A stretch of 15,215 bases of DNA, taken from the NCBI GenBank assembly GCA_035654775.1, contig DASRWB010000041.1:1-15215 (forward strand), in the 5' to 3' direction. A program made the position numbers and the translations under genes. The notes below the pieces were generated by a model that worked only from the letters and a program-made list of their open reading frames with translations, did no database searches and was not told the origin of the DNA. The DNA is from HKST-UBA85 sp035654775. GTDB taxonomy: Bacteria; Bacteroidota; Bacteroidia; Flavobacteriales; Flavobacteriaceae. Below, one piece after another: positions 1 to 8,238 of the stretch (the stretch's first letter is position 1; every line of letters begins with the position of its first letter).

Positions 1-1722
1 TTCTTGTTTTAAGCTGTTTCGTAACCAATCGCCAACCGGAACGGTAAAACCTTGTTTAGACTTGTCTAAAAATCCTTTAGGAAACTCATCTTTAAACGCT
101 TCTTTTAGGATAAACTTTTTATTCCATTTGTTCATTAAAAAGTTTGGCGGTAAACTATTGGTGTAATCCCAAAGTTTTTTATTTAAAAACGGTGCTCTAC
201 ATTCCAAAGAGTTTAGCATACTTGTACGGTCTACCTTTACAAGCATATCGCCTTCAAGGCTTAAATGCCTGTCAATTTCTCTGAAATCGTGAATGGTTTT
301 GGGATTTATTTTCAACTTTTCCCTGTAGTATATAAAAGGATTTTCAAGTAAATAAGCTGATTTTATGTATGTAGAAGTGTCAATAAAGCCCAGAGAAATA
401 ATGTTCCAGTAGTATTCATCAGTATAATCTATAGCGCCAAGCAGTTTTCTCAGTTTGAAACGTAAACCTCTGGTGTCGTGCTTTGTAGCAAGGATATTTT
501 GCGTGGTTTTTTTTAAGGTGTTGTGTACTCTTTGTGGAATGGCTTTAGTATATTTTGCATTAAGGTTGCCCATATAATACTTGTTGTAGCCTCCAAATAC
601 TTCATCTCCGCCATCGCCAGTGAGTGCTACTTTTACATGCTCACTGGTTTTGTTGGAAACCAAATAGGTAGGAAGCGCAGAAGAATCAGCAAAAGGTTCA
701 TCAAAATTCAACAAAATTTCGTTTAACGAGTGTTCAATTTCTTCTTCAGTAAGAATAAACTCATGGTGATTACTTTGTATCAAGTTTGCCACCGTTCTTG
801 ATTTTTGGGTTTCATCAAATGCTTTTTTCTTAAATCCAATTGAAAATGTATCTATAGGGTTTGAAGATGTCTGCGATAGACCAAAGCTTACTATAGACGA
901 ATCTACACCGCCGGACAAAAAAGTGCCTACCGGAACATCAGAAACCGCACGACTTTCAATACTTTCCATTACCATTTGACGTACATTTTTCTTTGCGGTT
1001 TCGAAGTTAACAGCTTCTGGTTTTGGCTTTTTTTCTGTGTGAATTTTACTTACCGTAAAGTGTTTTGTTTCCAAATTAAATTCAAGACAACTGTTAGGCT
1101 CCAGCTTGTAGATGTTTTTATAAATAGTAAAAGGTGCGGGAATATAGGTGAGTTTAAAAAAAAGATTTAGGCCTTCAATTGCAATTTCAGGTATAAACGG
1201 AAGTGTGCTGCGTATAGATTTTAATTCTGATGCCCATAGAAACAATTCGTTACTGTTGTAGTAATAAAGCGGTTTTTCGCCAAAAAAATCTCTTGCGATA
1301 ACGAGTTTGTTTTTGGATTTATCAAAAATACTAAAGGCGTACATACCGTCTAATTCTTTAAAAGAAGCAATGCCTTTAGCTTCATACAATTTTAGGATAA
1401 CTTCGGTGTCACTTTGGGTTGAAAAACTAATGCCCGAGGATTCTAAGTTTTTTCTAAGTTGTTTGTAATTGTATATTTCGCCATTAAAAACAAGAGCAAT
1501 GCTTTTGTCTTTATTGAAAACCGGTTGCTGACCGGATTTTAAATCAATAATCGCCAGTCGGCGCATAGCCATACCTAAAGAAAAATCAGTGGACAAGTGC
1601 GTGAAAAATCCGGCATCGTCAGGTCCGCGATGTGCAATAAGCCGATTCATTTTTTGTAAGGCGTGAGTAATCTTCTTTTCAGAAAGGGATTGATATGCCA
1701 AAAAGCCGTTAATTCCGCACAT
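1..1722 (-). CDS. asnB: AsnB-like glutamine-dependent amidotransferase, C-terminus cut by window edge
   Basis: The first 574 residues are present, and the frame is open to the left edge. About 30-60 residues are probably missing compared with the usual 600-630. Residues 1-4 are MCGI, so the N-terminal nucleophile Cys of class II glutaminases is exposed once Met is removed. HRGPDD, the RRLAIIDL segment, FNGEIYN and SDTEV of the glutaminase domain follow. The synthetase domain has the pyrophosphate loop SGGVDSS at 270-276 and GDGGDEVFGGY at 369-379. The family hydrolyses glutamine and uses the ammonia to amidate an ATP-activated carboxylate. In glycan operons the acceptor is more often a uronic acid or acidic amino sugar than aspartate. 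The GDGGDE form, rather than the GEGSDE I recall from E. coli AsnB, fits that, but this is inference. The start ATG lies one base after the TAA of the upstream GT4 gene. Family is certain; substrate is unknown. Confidence 0.93.
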   Translation of the reverse strand, partial: MCGINGFLAYQSLSEKKITHALQKMNRLIAHRGPDDAGFFTHLSTDFSLGMAMRRLAIIDLKSGQQPVFNKDKSIALVFNGEIYNYKQLRKNLESSGISFSTQSDTEVILKLYEAKGIASFKELDGMYAFSIFDKSKNKLVIARDFFGEKPLYYYNSNELFLWASELKSIRSTLPFIPEIAIEGLNLFFKLTYIPAPFTIYKNIYKLEPNSCLEFNLETKHFTVSKIHTEKKPKPEAVNFETAKKNVRQMVMESIESRAVSDVPVGTFLSGGVDSSIVSFGLSQTSSNPIDTFSIGFKKKAFDETQKSRTVANLIQSNHHEFILTEEEIEHSLNEILLNFDEPFADSSALPTYLVSNKTSEHVKVALTGDGGDEVFGGYNKYYMGNLNAKYTKAIPQRVHNTLKKTTQNILATKHDTRGLRFKLRKLLGAIDYTDEYYWNIISLGFIDTSTYIKSAYLLENPFIYYREKLKINPKTIHDFREIDRHLSLEGDMLVKVDRTSMLNSLECRAPFLNKKLWDYTNSLPPNFLMNKWNKKFILKEAFKDEFPKGFLDKSKQGFTVPVGDWLRNSLKQE

Positions 1723-1723
1723 A

Positions 1724-2872
1724 TTATATAGAGTCTATAAGATTTTTAACTTGCAAACCGATGTTTTTTATACTGTAGTTTTTGGACCGTTCAAAGCCTA
1801 ATTTGCTATATTTTTCTCTGATGTTTTCATTGTTCTTTAAATAGGTTATGGCTTTTGAAAGCGCCACTACGTCATTAGTATTGATAAGAATGCCATACTT
1901 GGCATTGTAGAATTCGCCTTCGTTAATAGATACCGGTTCATCGTCGTTCAGCAACTCTAAAGGTCCCGTAAGGCAGTTTGTTGAAATTACCGGAAGGCCG
2001 ATACTCATGGCTTCCAGCAAGGCGTTTGGAAACCCTTCAGTATGCGAATTCAGCACAAAGCAATGGTGTGTTTTTAGAACATCAAACACATTTAAAACAG
2101 GTTGATTTACAGTTGTTTTATGTTCCGTGTGTAAACTTTTAATTAAAGATTTAAGAGGGCTTTCAAGTATGCCATTTCCGTAGATGTTTAAGGTAACATC
2201 GGCGTCTAGTTTTGCTACGGCTTTAATTATGCCCTGAAAATTTTTAACCGGAACTAATCTTCCTAGAGAAACTACCCGAAAAGTATCTCCGTAATAGAGA
2301 TTGAATGTGTAATCGGAATCTTCTTGCACAATCGGATTGTATATTACTTCGGAACTAATTTTTACATTGAAATTCTCTTTTAAATCTTGATTGATGTATT
2401 TTGAATTTGAAAAGAGTAAGTTGTTATTGTTATAGTATTTTTTGAACAAAATCTTTCTTATGTTCTTTTTGAAAAATCCGGTGTAGGTTTTGGAAGGATA
2501 ACAGCGCTCACTGATTAGGGTTTTAATTTTAGGATAGTTCGATTTTGTATATCCGTTTATAATATTGGGAACCGCTAAAAAGGAAACCGAAACCGCTATT
2601 TGGTTTTCTTTCAGGTATTTTTCATATTTTAATAAGAAAGAAAGGTATTGAATCCATTTTACCGGGTTGTAAGAAGCATAGGCGGTTTTTTTGTTTGCTA
2701 GAGCGACCAGTTTAACTTCACTGGCTATTTTGTAATTCACTTTATTAAACAGCAGTATAACAGTAACATTATAATATTTTACCAGTTCGTTAGCCAAGCG
2801 ACTTACTACACGCTCGGTACCACCGTAATCAAGGTCGTAGGTAAATAAGGCTATGTTTTTTTTTGCGCTCAA
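1724..2872 (-). CDS. GT4-family glycosyltransferase (TTG start)
   Basis: A 382-residue GT-B fold glycosyltransferase, expected to be cytoplasmic or membrane-peripheral and to transfer a sugar from a nucleotide donor to a lipid-linked glycan. The N-terminal domain carries the glycine loop DYGGTERV at about residues 15-22. The C-terminal nucleotide-sugar domain begins near VSLGRL (201-206) with Lys210, and contains the EX7E motif in EGFPNALLE (279-287) followed by a GPLELL segment. The start is TTG at 2870-2872, one base after the TAA of the preceding gene. No ATG or GTG lies between the next in-frame upstream codons and this TTG, and the first internal Met is near residue 289, so TTG is needed. 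Family is certain; donor and acceptor sugars cannot be read from the sequence. Confidence 0.92.
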   Translation of the reverse strand: MSAKKNIALFTYDLDYGGTERVVSRLANELVKYYNVTVILLFNKVNYKIASEVKLVALANKKTAYASYNPVKWIQYLSFLLKYEKYLKENQIAVSVSFLAVPNIINGYTKSNYPKIKTLISERCYPSKTYTGFFKKNIRKILFKKYYNNNNLLFSNSKYINQDLKENFNVKISSEVIYNPIVQEDSDYTFNLYYGDTFRVVSLGRLVPVKNFQGIIKAVAKLDADVTLNIYGNGILESPLKSLIKSLHTEHKTTVNQPVLNVFDVLKTHHCFVLNSHTEGFPNALLEAMSIGLPVISTNCLTGPLELLNDDEPVSINEGEFYNAKYGILINTNDVVALSKAITYLKNNENIREKYSKLGFERSKNYSIKNIGLQVKNLIDSI

Positions 2873-2873
2873 A

Positions 2874-3938
2874 TTACAGAGATAAAAATAAATCTTGATA
2901 TTTTTTTAAAATGGCAACTGTATCAAACTTGCTTTTAACAACTTCGCTTACAACAGCAGGCGTAAAGCTAAAACTTTCATTAAGATTTTCTAAATGATTT
3001 ATAAATTCCTGTTCGTTTTTGGCAATAAACCCGTTTTTGCCATGTTCAATAATTTCGTTTAAACCACCGGGCGCATCGAATGCCACAATAGGCGTACCGA
3101 CACTACAGGATTCTAATAATACATTAGGAAAACCTTCTACGTAGGAACCTTGCAGAAAAATATCATGCGTGTGCAGTGCCGTTTCTATTGCTGCTGTATA
3201 GGGAATGTGGGTAATGTGTTCAAAGACATGAAGGTGTTTTGCTTGGCCAAAAAGAGTTTCTTTTTCCGCGCCATCACCAATGATTGTGTACATAAATGGA
3301 AAAGAGAGTTTGCTTAACGCTTGTAGCAGCCTGTCGTAGCCTTTTTCTTTACTTAATCTGCCAATAGTTATAAATTTAACAGGTTTACTGACAGCAGTGT
3401 TTTTAAGTTTATAATTTGAGGTAACCGGATTGTTTATCAGCGTAATTTTTTTTTCAGAAATACCAAAATGAACAATCATATCGCGTTTCATGTCTTCTGA
3501 TTGTGCAATAAGTTTGTCAAAATACCTATAAGTAAAAGAAATAAGCCATCTAGGAAGCAGTTTAGACATATTGTAATGTTGCAATACGCTTAGTACATTG
3601 GCTTCTCGGGCAACAAACTTAATTTTTGGAAAAAACCACGAAACAAAAGCCATAATAACATTAAGATGAACTATAGCGCTTACCACTATATCGGGCTTTT
3701 CTTTTTTCAGGAATTTGAAAATACGTACCGTGCCATAAGAAACCTTAGCTTTATTCAAGTAAACAACCTTGACATTGGTTACCGTGTAAACGTTATCTTT
3801 TTCAAAACCAATAACTACCAGCGTTACGTTAAACAAGGAAGCATCTAAATGCTGTGCCAAAAAAGCAAAAATACGCTCGGCGCCACCGGCAGCAAGCGAA
3901 GGTATAATAAATACAATATGCTTTTTTTTAGGTGTCAT
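2874..3938 (-). CDS. GT4-family glycosyltransferase
   Basis: A 354-residue GT-B enzyme of the GT4 family. The N-terminal Rossmann domain starts with FIIPSLAAGGAERIF (about 10-24), which includes the glycine-rich loop. The donor-binding domain begins near FITIGRLSKEKG (189-200). The EX7E motif is EGFPNVLLE at 268-276, followed by a GGLNEII segment. It has no membrane segment or signal peptide and should act at the cytoplasmic face. Its ATG overlaps the TAA of the upstream asnB-like gene by one base (TAATG), and its own stop lies one base before the next GT4 gene. Length and spacing are normal and nothing looks damaged. It probably adds one sugar to the repeat unit; which sugar is unknown. Confidence 0.93.
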   Translation of the reverse strand: MTPKKKHIVFIIPSLAAGGAERIFAFLAQHLDASLFNVTLVVIGFEKDNVYTVTNVKVVYLNKAKVSYGTVRIFKFLKKEKPDIVVSAIVHLNVIMAFVSWFFPKIKFVAREANVLSVLQHYNMSKLLPRWLISFTYRYFDKLIAQSEDMKRDMIVHFGISEKKITLINNPVTSNYKLKNTAVSKPVKFITIGRLSKEKGYDRLLQALSKLSFPFMYTIIGDGAEKETLFGQAKHLHVFEHITHIPYTAAIETALHTHDIFLQGSYVEGFPNVLLESCSVGTPIVAFDAPGGLNEIIEHGKNGFIAKNEQEFINHLENLNESFSFTPAVVSEVVKSKFDTVAILKKYQDLFLSL

Positions 3939-5779
3939 TATGTGATTGAAATGTGTTTACCATTAGTGGATAGCCATTGTTTCAATACGAGCAACTTCCA
4001 GATTAAGGGATACCTGTTCCAGGATCCGTTCATGTGTTGTTGAATTTTTGAATACACCTTTTCGGCATCTATACCCGGAAGATTTTCCAGATTTTCTTTA
4101 CTTAATTCAGAAAGCACAAAATCTTTAAGTTCTGTTTTAAACCATTGTGAAAACGGCATGGTAAATCCTGCCTTTGGACGATTAAAAATTTCTTTGGGTA
4201 CATGGTTGTACAGCACTTCTTTTAAAATTCGCTTTTGATTACTTCCTTTCATTTTGAAATGGGTAGGAAGCGATTGTGCAAACTCCACTATCCGATAATC
4301 CATAAGTGGCGAACGCGATTCAAGTGAATAAGCCATGGTGGCACGGTCTACTTTGGTATTTATATCCCAATTGAGATACGTTTTTAAATCGAAACCGGAA
4401 ATACGTTCCAACAGGTTTTTGTGGTTATGTTCCAAATATTTTCTTTCTGAAACGTCCAGAAAAGAATCTTTTTCTGTTATCCAATCCAGGTTTACACCGG
4501 TCATTGCAGCAAGATACACCTCGTTAACAGTTTTAAAATGTAAGGCTTCACCCAGCGTTTTAAGTTTGTAATGCGGTGTTATTTTAAGTAAGCCAGCTAT
4601 GCTTTTTCTTACCGGAGTAGGCAAGTGATAAAGCATTGCGCCTCTTTGGGTCATGGCATAGCGCTGATAGCCAATAAAATTTTCATCTCCGGCATCACCG
4701 CTTAAAGCTACAGTAACATGCTTTCGCGTATGTTTGGAAAGCAACATACTGGGTATAGCAGAAGAATCGGCAAAAGGTTCGTCAAAGTAATGACAAAAAT
4801 CTTCTATTAAAGAAATGCCTTCATTGTAGTTGCATTCAATAACATGATGGTCGGTTTGCAGGTGTTTTGCTACTTTTTCGGCGTATATACTTTCGTCAAA
4901 CCCTTTTTCATTAAATTTTACGGAAAAAGTTTTTACTTTACTGCTTGTGGTTTTTGTGGCTAAAGCGGCAATTGTGGAGGAGTCCACACCGCCGGAGAGA
5001 AAAACACCTACCGGAACATCGGCAAAAAGTCTGATTTTTACGGCATCTTTAAGAGTTGTCTCAAGTATTTCGGTGGCTTCTGAAAAAGTTCCGGAAAATC
5101 TGTTTTTAGGATGTATAGAAATGTCCCAATAGCATTCTTCCTGATATTTTTTGTTTTGTAAATTATAGGTAAAAGTATGTCCGGCTTTAAGTTTTTTTAT
5201 TTCATTAAAAATGGAATACGGATCCGGGATATTTCCCCAAGCCAGATAGTAGGAAATTGCCTTTTTAGAAATACTTAGGTTTGCATTATGTAATTGAATT
5301 GCACTAATTTGACTGGCAAATTCAAAAGTATGGTTGTCAAAATAATAATACAAAGGTTTTTGACCAAGCCTGTCGCGTGCACCAAAAAGTTCATCAGTTC
5401 TTTCATCGTAAATAACAAAGGCAAACATGCCGTTAAACTTGGTAACACAGTTTTTACCGTAAGCCATATAGGCGGCACATATTACTTCTGTATCACTTGT
5501 TGTTCTGAACTGGTAACCTTCGTTTTTTAAGGTTTTTTTCAGGGATTGAAAATTGTAAATTTCACCGTTAAATACAATATGTATTTTTTCTGCATAGGTA
5601 AACGGTTGATTTGAGCGCTCATCGAGGTCAATTATGGACAACCTGTTATGCCCTAAAACCAATCGGTCATTTATGTACAAATGTTGCGATTTGTCCGGTC
5701 CGCGAAAACGTATTCTGTTAAGTTTGTTTTCAACCTGCTCCTTTGTATAAAGTTTTGTACTGCCGTAAATGCCACACAT
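3938..5779 (-). CDS. asnB: AsnB-like glutamine-dependent amidotransferase (complete)
   Basis: A complete 613-residue, two-domain enzyme. It begins MCGIYG, so Cys2 is the glutaminase nucleophile. FRGPD, HNRLSIIDL, FNGEIYNF and SDTEV complete the glutamine site (about residues 1-200). The synthetase domain has SGGVDSS at 262-268 for ATP/PPi binding, EPFADSSAIP, and the segment SGDAGDENFIGY at 360-371. That last segment differs from the usual GDEVFGGY: Asn replaces Val and Ile replaces Gly. It starts three bases after the stop of the ligase/polymerase gene and overlaps the next GT4 start by one base. The operon context suggests amidation of a sugar carboxylate in the polymer rather than free asparagine synthesis, which is inference. 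It is clearly divergent from the second AsnB-like protein at positions 1-1722, so the pair is not a recent duplication. Confidence 0.95.
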   Translation of the reverse strand: MCGIYGSTKLYTKEQVENKLNRIRFRGPDKSQHLYINDRLVLGHNRLSIIDLDERSNQPFTYAEKIHIVFNGEIYNFQSLKKTLKNEGYQFRTTSDTEVICAAYMAYGKNCVTKFNGMFAFVIYDERTDELFGARDRLGQKPLYYYFDNHTFEFASQISAIQLHNANLSISKKAISYYLAWGNIPDPYSIFNEIKKLKAGHTFTYNLQNKKYQEECYWDISIHPKNRFSGTFSEATEILETTLKDAVKIRLFADVPVGVFLSGGVDSSTIAALATKTTSSKVKTFSVKFNEKGFDESIYAEKVAKHLQTDHHVIECNYNEGISLIEDFCHYFDEPFADSSAIPSMLLSKHTRKHVTVALSGDAGDENFIGYQRYAMTQRGAMLYHLPTPVRKSIAGLLKITPHYKLKTLGEALHFKTVNEVYLAAMTGVNLDWITEKDSFLDVSERKYLEHNHKNLLERISGFDLKTYLNWDINTKVDRATMAYSLESRSPLMDYRIVEFAQSLPTHFKMKGSNQKRILKEVLYNHVPKEIFNRPKAGFTMPFSQWFKTELKDFVLSELSKENLENLPGIDAEKVYSKIQQHMNGSWNRYPLIWKLLVLKQWLSTNGKHISIT

Positions 5780-5782
5780 AGG

Positions 5783-6898
5783 TTAAGATTCTAAAGTTGT
5801 TTCAGGATTAGCCATATTGGTGTTATTTAGTTTTTGGTAAAGCCAAATGGTAAAAAACAAGATAATATAATTTTCAAAATAAACATGAGATACCAGCAAA
5901 TAGGTAAACAATACGATGCTTAAATACAAATATTCCGGATGTTTAAAAAAATGAGTAATGCTTTTTATTATTAGTAAAACATACAAGTAAACAAACGTTA
6001 AAAAAGCTAAAATACCGGATTCGCCCAATATCATTAAATAGCTGTTGTGTACACCAACTTGAACACCTACCGTATCATATTCGTGTCCTTGAAAAGATTT
6101 ATATCCATTACCTGTTAGTAAGTTATTGAGCAGTGGTTTTTGGTATAAGGCCCAGGTTTCATCACGGGATTCTTTAGTAATGGTTTCTGTATCTACATCG
6201 TTACTAAAAATACTTTGCAAAGCATTAAAGCGGTCGGTATTTAATTTAAAATCGCCTGAAGTTATTACAAAAAGCATGGCCAAAGCACCAAAAACAGCAC
6301 CTATTAAATTGTGTTTGTTGTACACGATTGACAGCAAGGTAATGATTACCAAAAGCAGTATAAAATACCGGGAAAGTGTCATCAATCCACAAATTATAAA
6401 TCCAAACTGCAGAAGCAAACGCAGTTTACTGTTTTTTACAGATAGACAAAACACATAGCCAATGAGCACTACCGCACCGGCTGTATTTGGATTCACATAG
6501 AAACCGCTGTATCTGCCAAACGGATTGGAGAAAAACACGGCATTAATTAAGATGCTTAATGCGCCAAGAAACAGGAAGAGTATTATTTCGTTTTTTTTCG
6601 TGTTTTTTGCTAAACTTGAAATAAGTAAGACAAACAAAAAATATTTAATACAACTGATAATAAATTCTTGTGTAGGACCGGAATATTTTAAAGCTGAAAT
6701 AAAGTGATAAAACACTCCTAAAACAACCAAAATAATGACAGGTTTTACTTTTTCCGCTAAAAAAAAATAGGCAACAATTCCACCAAAAAAAAGAGCACTT
6801 GCTATACTACCAATAGTTTCTCCAAAGGCAATAAGCGAAAAGGTATCCAACTTAAAAAGCAACAATACTAAAAGCGTATATTTCAGAATGGCTTTCAT
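5783..6898 (-). CDS. O-antigen ligase/polymerase-family (Wzy/WaaL-like) membrane protein
   Basis: A 371-residue, very hydrophobic inner-membrane protein with roughly ten predicted membrane spans. It has the family's two hallmarks: an Arg-containing GRYSGFYVNPNTAG segment (128-141), and GNGYKSF followed by VGVHNSYLMILGESG (263-295) after a polar periplasmic stretch. This family either polymerises lipid-linked repeat units (Wzy) or ligates finished glycans to lipid A core or protein (WaaL, PglL). With a flippase next door, Wzy is the simpler reading, but sequence alone does not separate them. The chosen ATG at 6896-6898 overlaps the flippase stop as ATGA. The frame stays open upstream to 6973, but that extension lies inside the flippase gene and lacks the hydrophobic MKAILKYTLLVLLLFKL start. 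Confidence 0.85.
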   Translation of the reverse strand: MKAILKYTLLVLLLFKLDTFSLIAFGETIGSIASALFFGGIVAYFFLAEKVKPVIILVVLGVFYHFISALKYSGPTQEFIISCIKYFLFVLLISSLAKNTKKNEIILFLFLGALSILINAVFFSNPFGRYSGFYVNPNTAGAVVLIGYVFCLSVKNSKLRLLLQFGFIICGLMTLSRYFILLLVIITLLSIVYNKHNLIGAVFGALAMLFVITSGDFKLNTDRFNALQSIFSNDVDTETITKESRDETWALYQKPLLNNLLTGNGYKSFQGHEYDTVGVQVGVHNSYLMILGESGILAFLTFVYLYVLLIIKSITHFFKHPEYLYLSIVLFTYLLVSHVYFENYIILFFTIWLYQKLNNTNMANPETTLES

Positions 6899-8238
6899 AA
6901 GGTTAATCTTTTTTGTTTTAATGTGTATAGTAAAAACACAACACTTCTGAATAGTTGTAAAAAGGCAGTACAAAGGGCGATGCCTATAATGCCAATTTTT
7001 TTCATAAGTATAAAATCTAAAAGTACATTTAAAATTACGGTTATAAGCGATATATAAGCCATAAATTTATTTTTATTCATGCTGGTAAGAAACCCTACAA
7101 TTATATTCCCGCAAATGGTAAAAGGGATTCCAATTAAAAACATTTGCTGAATCCTGGAAACCACAAGAGTATCTTCGGAAGTAAACGCATTGCGTTCAAA
7201 AATCAAATCAATTATAAATTCAGAAAAAACGAGTAGAATGGCACAAATGAAAACCAAAACAACAAACAAAGTTTTTAGAATTTGAAACAGTTTCCGGAAG
7301 GCTTCTTCTTTGTTGTCGATAATCAGTTTCGAAAAATAGGGTAGAAGCACGTTGCCTAAGGCGATAATAAAAAGTGTGGAAATTAATGCCGGAACTTTCA
7401 AGCCGTAGTTTAGTGCCGCAACCGAACCAATGATGAGTTGCGCCGCAAAAAACTGGTCAGTAACGGGAATTAAACCGGTTAAAAAACTTGAAGAAACTCT
7501 TGCGGGAAACTCCTTAAACATCAAGCGTGCATTTACACTGGAAAAATCAGGAATACCTAAGGCTATTATTTTTCGCTTTAAACTTACAATTAATAAAAAA
7601 ATAAATTCAGAAATACAGCCGATAAGCATTCCTACGGCCAGCACTTTTTCCTGGAGCTGTTCCTTAAAAAAGAACAGGCAAATCAGCATGGCTACAGAGG
7701 TAAGCGCAGGATGTAGGGATGAAAATGTAAACTCATTGTCAATGTGAAGTAAGCCGCCCAAAAGTGAGATTAATCCCCAAAGCAAGATGCAAGGAGCCAG
7801 ATAGTAAAATTGTGTTTTTACCAAGGAATAATAAGAAGCCGTATGCCCGCTGAAAAAAGTGCTTAAAAATGTATCGGTAACTAAAAAAGCAATGCCTATA
7901 AAAACCAAGCCCATGGCAACAGTTACCAGAAAGCTAGTAGATTGAAAAGAAGCAAAGTGTTTGTTGGTTTTAATCTCGGCAACATAATTGGGAACAAAAA
8001 CCGATTTAAAAGAAATCAAAAACACTTCATTAATAAATCCCGGAACAAGTGCTGCGATATAAAAGGTATCTAAAAGTTCAGATAGGCCAAAAGTGCCTAA
8101 AACAACTACTTCCTTAAAAAAACCAAAACCCTTGACCAGTATAGTTATAACCGCAACGGTAGCAATGTTAAAAAACGTTGCGCTTTTTACATAAGGCTTT
8201 AATAAAGTGATAATATGTTTGACAGAAAGGTTTTTCAA
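6895..8238 (-). CDS. MurJ/MviN-like lipid-linked oligosaccharide flippase (TTG start)
   Basis: A 447-residue polytopic membrane protein with about 12 hydrophobic segments, somewhat shorter than typical MurJ (about 510 residues). The N-terminal signature GFGFFKEVVVLGTFG (37-51), then LDTFYIAALVPG and FVPNY, aligns without gaps to the start of MurJ. The segment ALGNVLLPYFSK (293-304) matches the conserved MurJ TM8 region. This superfamily flips undecaprenyl-linked precursors to the periplasmic face. It is the only flippase gene visible, so it probably does the Wzx job here. The start must be TTG at 8236-8238, overlapping the GT2 stop as TTGA: an in-frame TAG lies eight codons upstream, no ATG falls between, and the next internal Met is near residue 109. 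MurJ arginines known to be essential are Lys or Asn here, which argues against it being the cell's lipid II flippase. Confidence 0.85.
   Translation of the reverse strand: MKNLSVKHIITLLKPYVKSATFFNIATVAVITILVKGFGFFKEVVVLGTFGLSELLDTFYIAALVPGFINEVFLISFKSVFVPNYVAEIKTNKHFASFQSTSFLVTVAMGLVFIGIAFLVTDTFLSTFFSGHTASYYSLVKTQFYYLAPCILLWGLISLLGGLLHIDNEFTFSSLHPALTSVAMLICLFFFKEQLQEKVLAVGMLIGCISEFIFLLIVSLKRKIIALGIPDFSSVNARLMFKEFPARVSSSFLTGLIPVTDQFFAAQLIIGSVAALNYGLKVPALISTLFIIALGNVLLPYFSKLIIDNKEEAFRKLFQILKTLFVVLVFICAILLVFSEFIIDLIFERNAFTSEDTLVVSRIQQMFLIGIPFTICGNIIVGFLTSMNKNKFMAYISLITVILNVLLDFILMKKIGIIGIALCTAFLQLFRSVVFLLYTLKQKRLTL

Noticed and set aside
6899..6973. A 25-codon N-terminal extension of the ligase/polymerase gene to an ATG at 6973
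   Set aside because: It lies inside the flippase coding region, and the ATGA overlap start at 6898 gives the normal hydrophobic N-terminus and matches the junction style of the operon.
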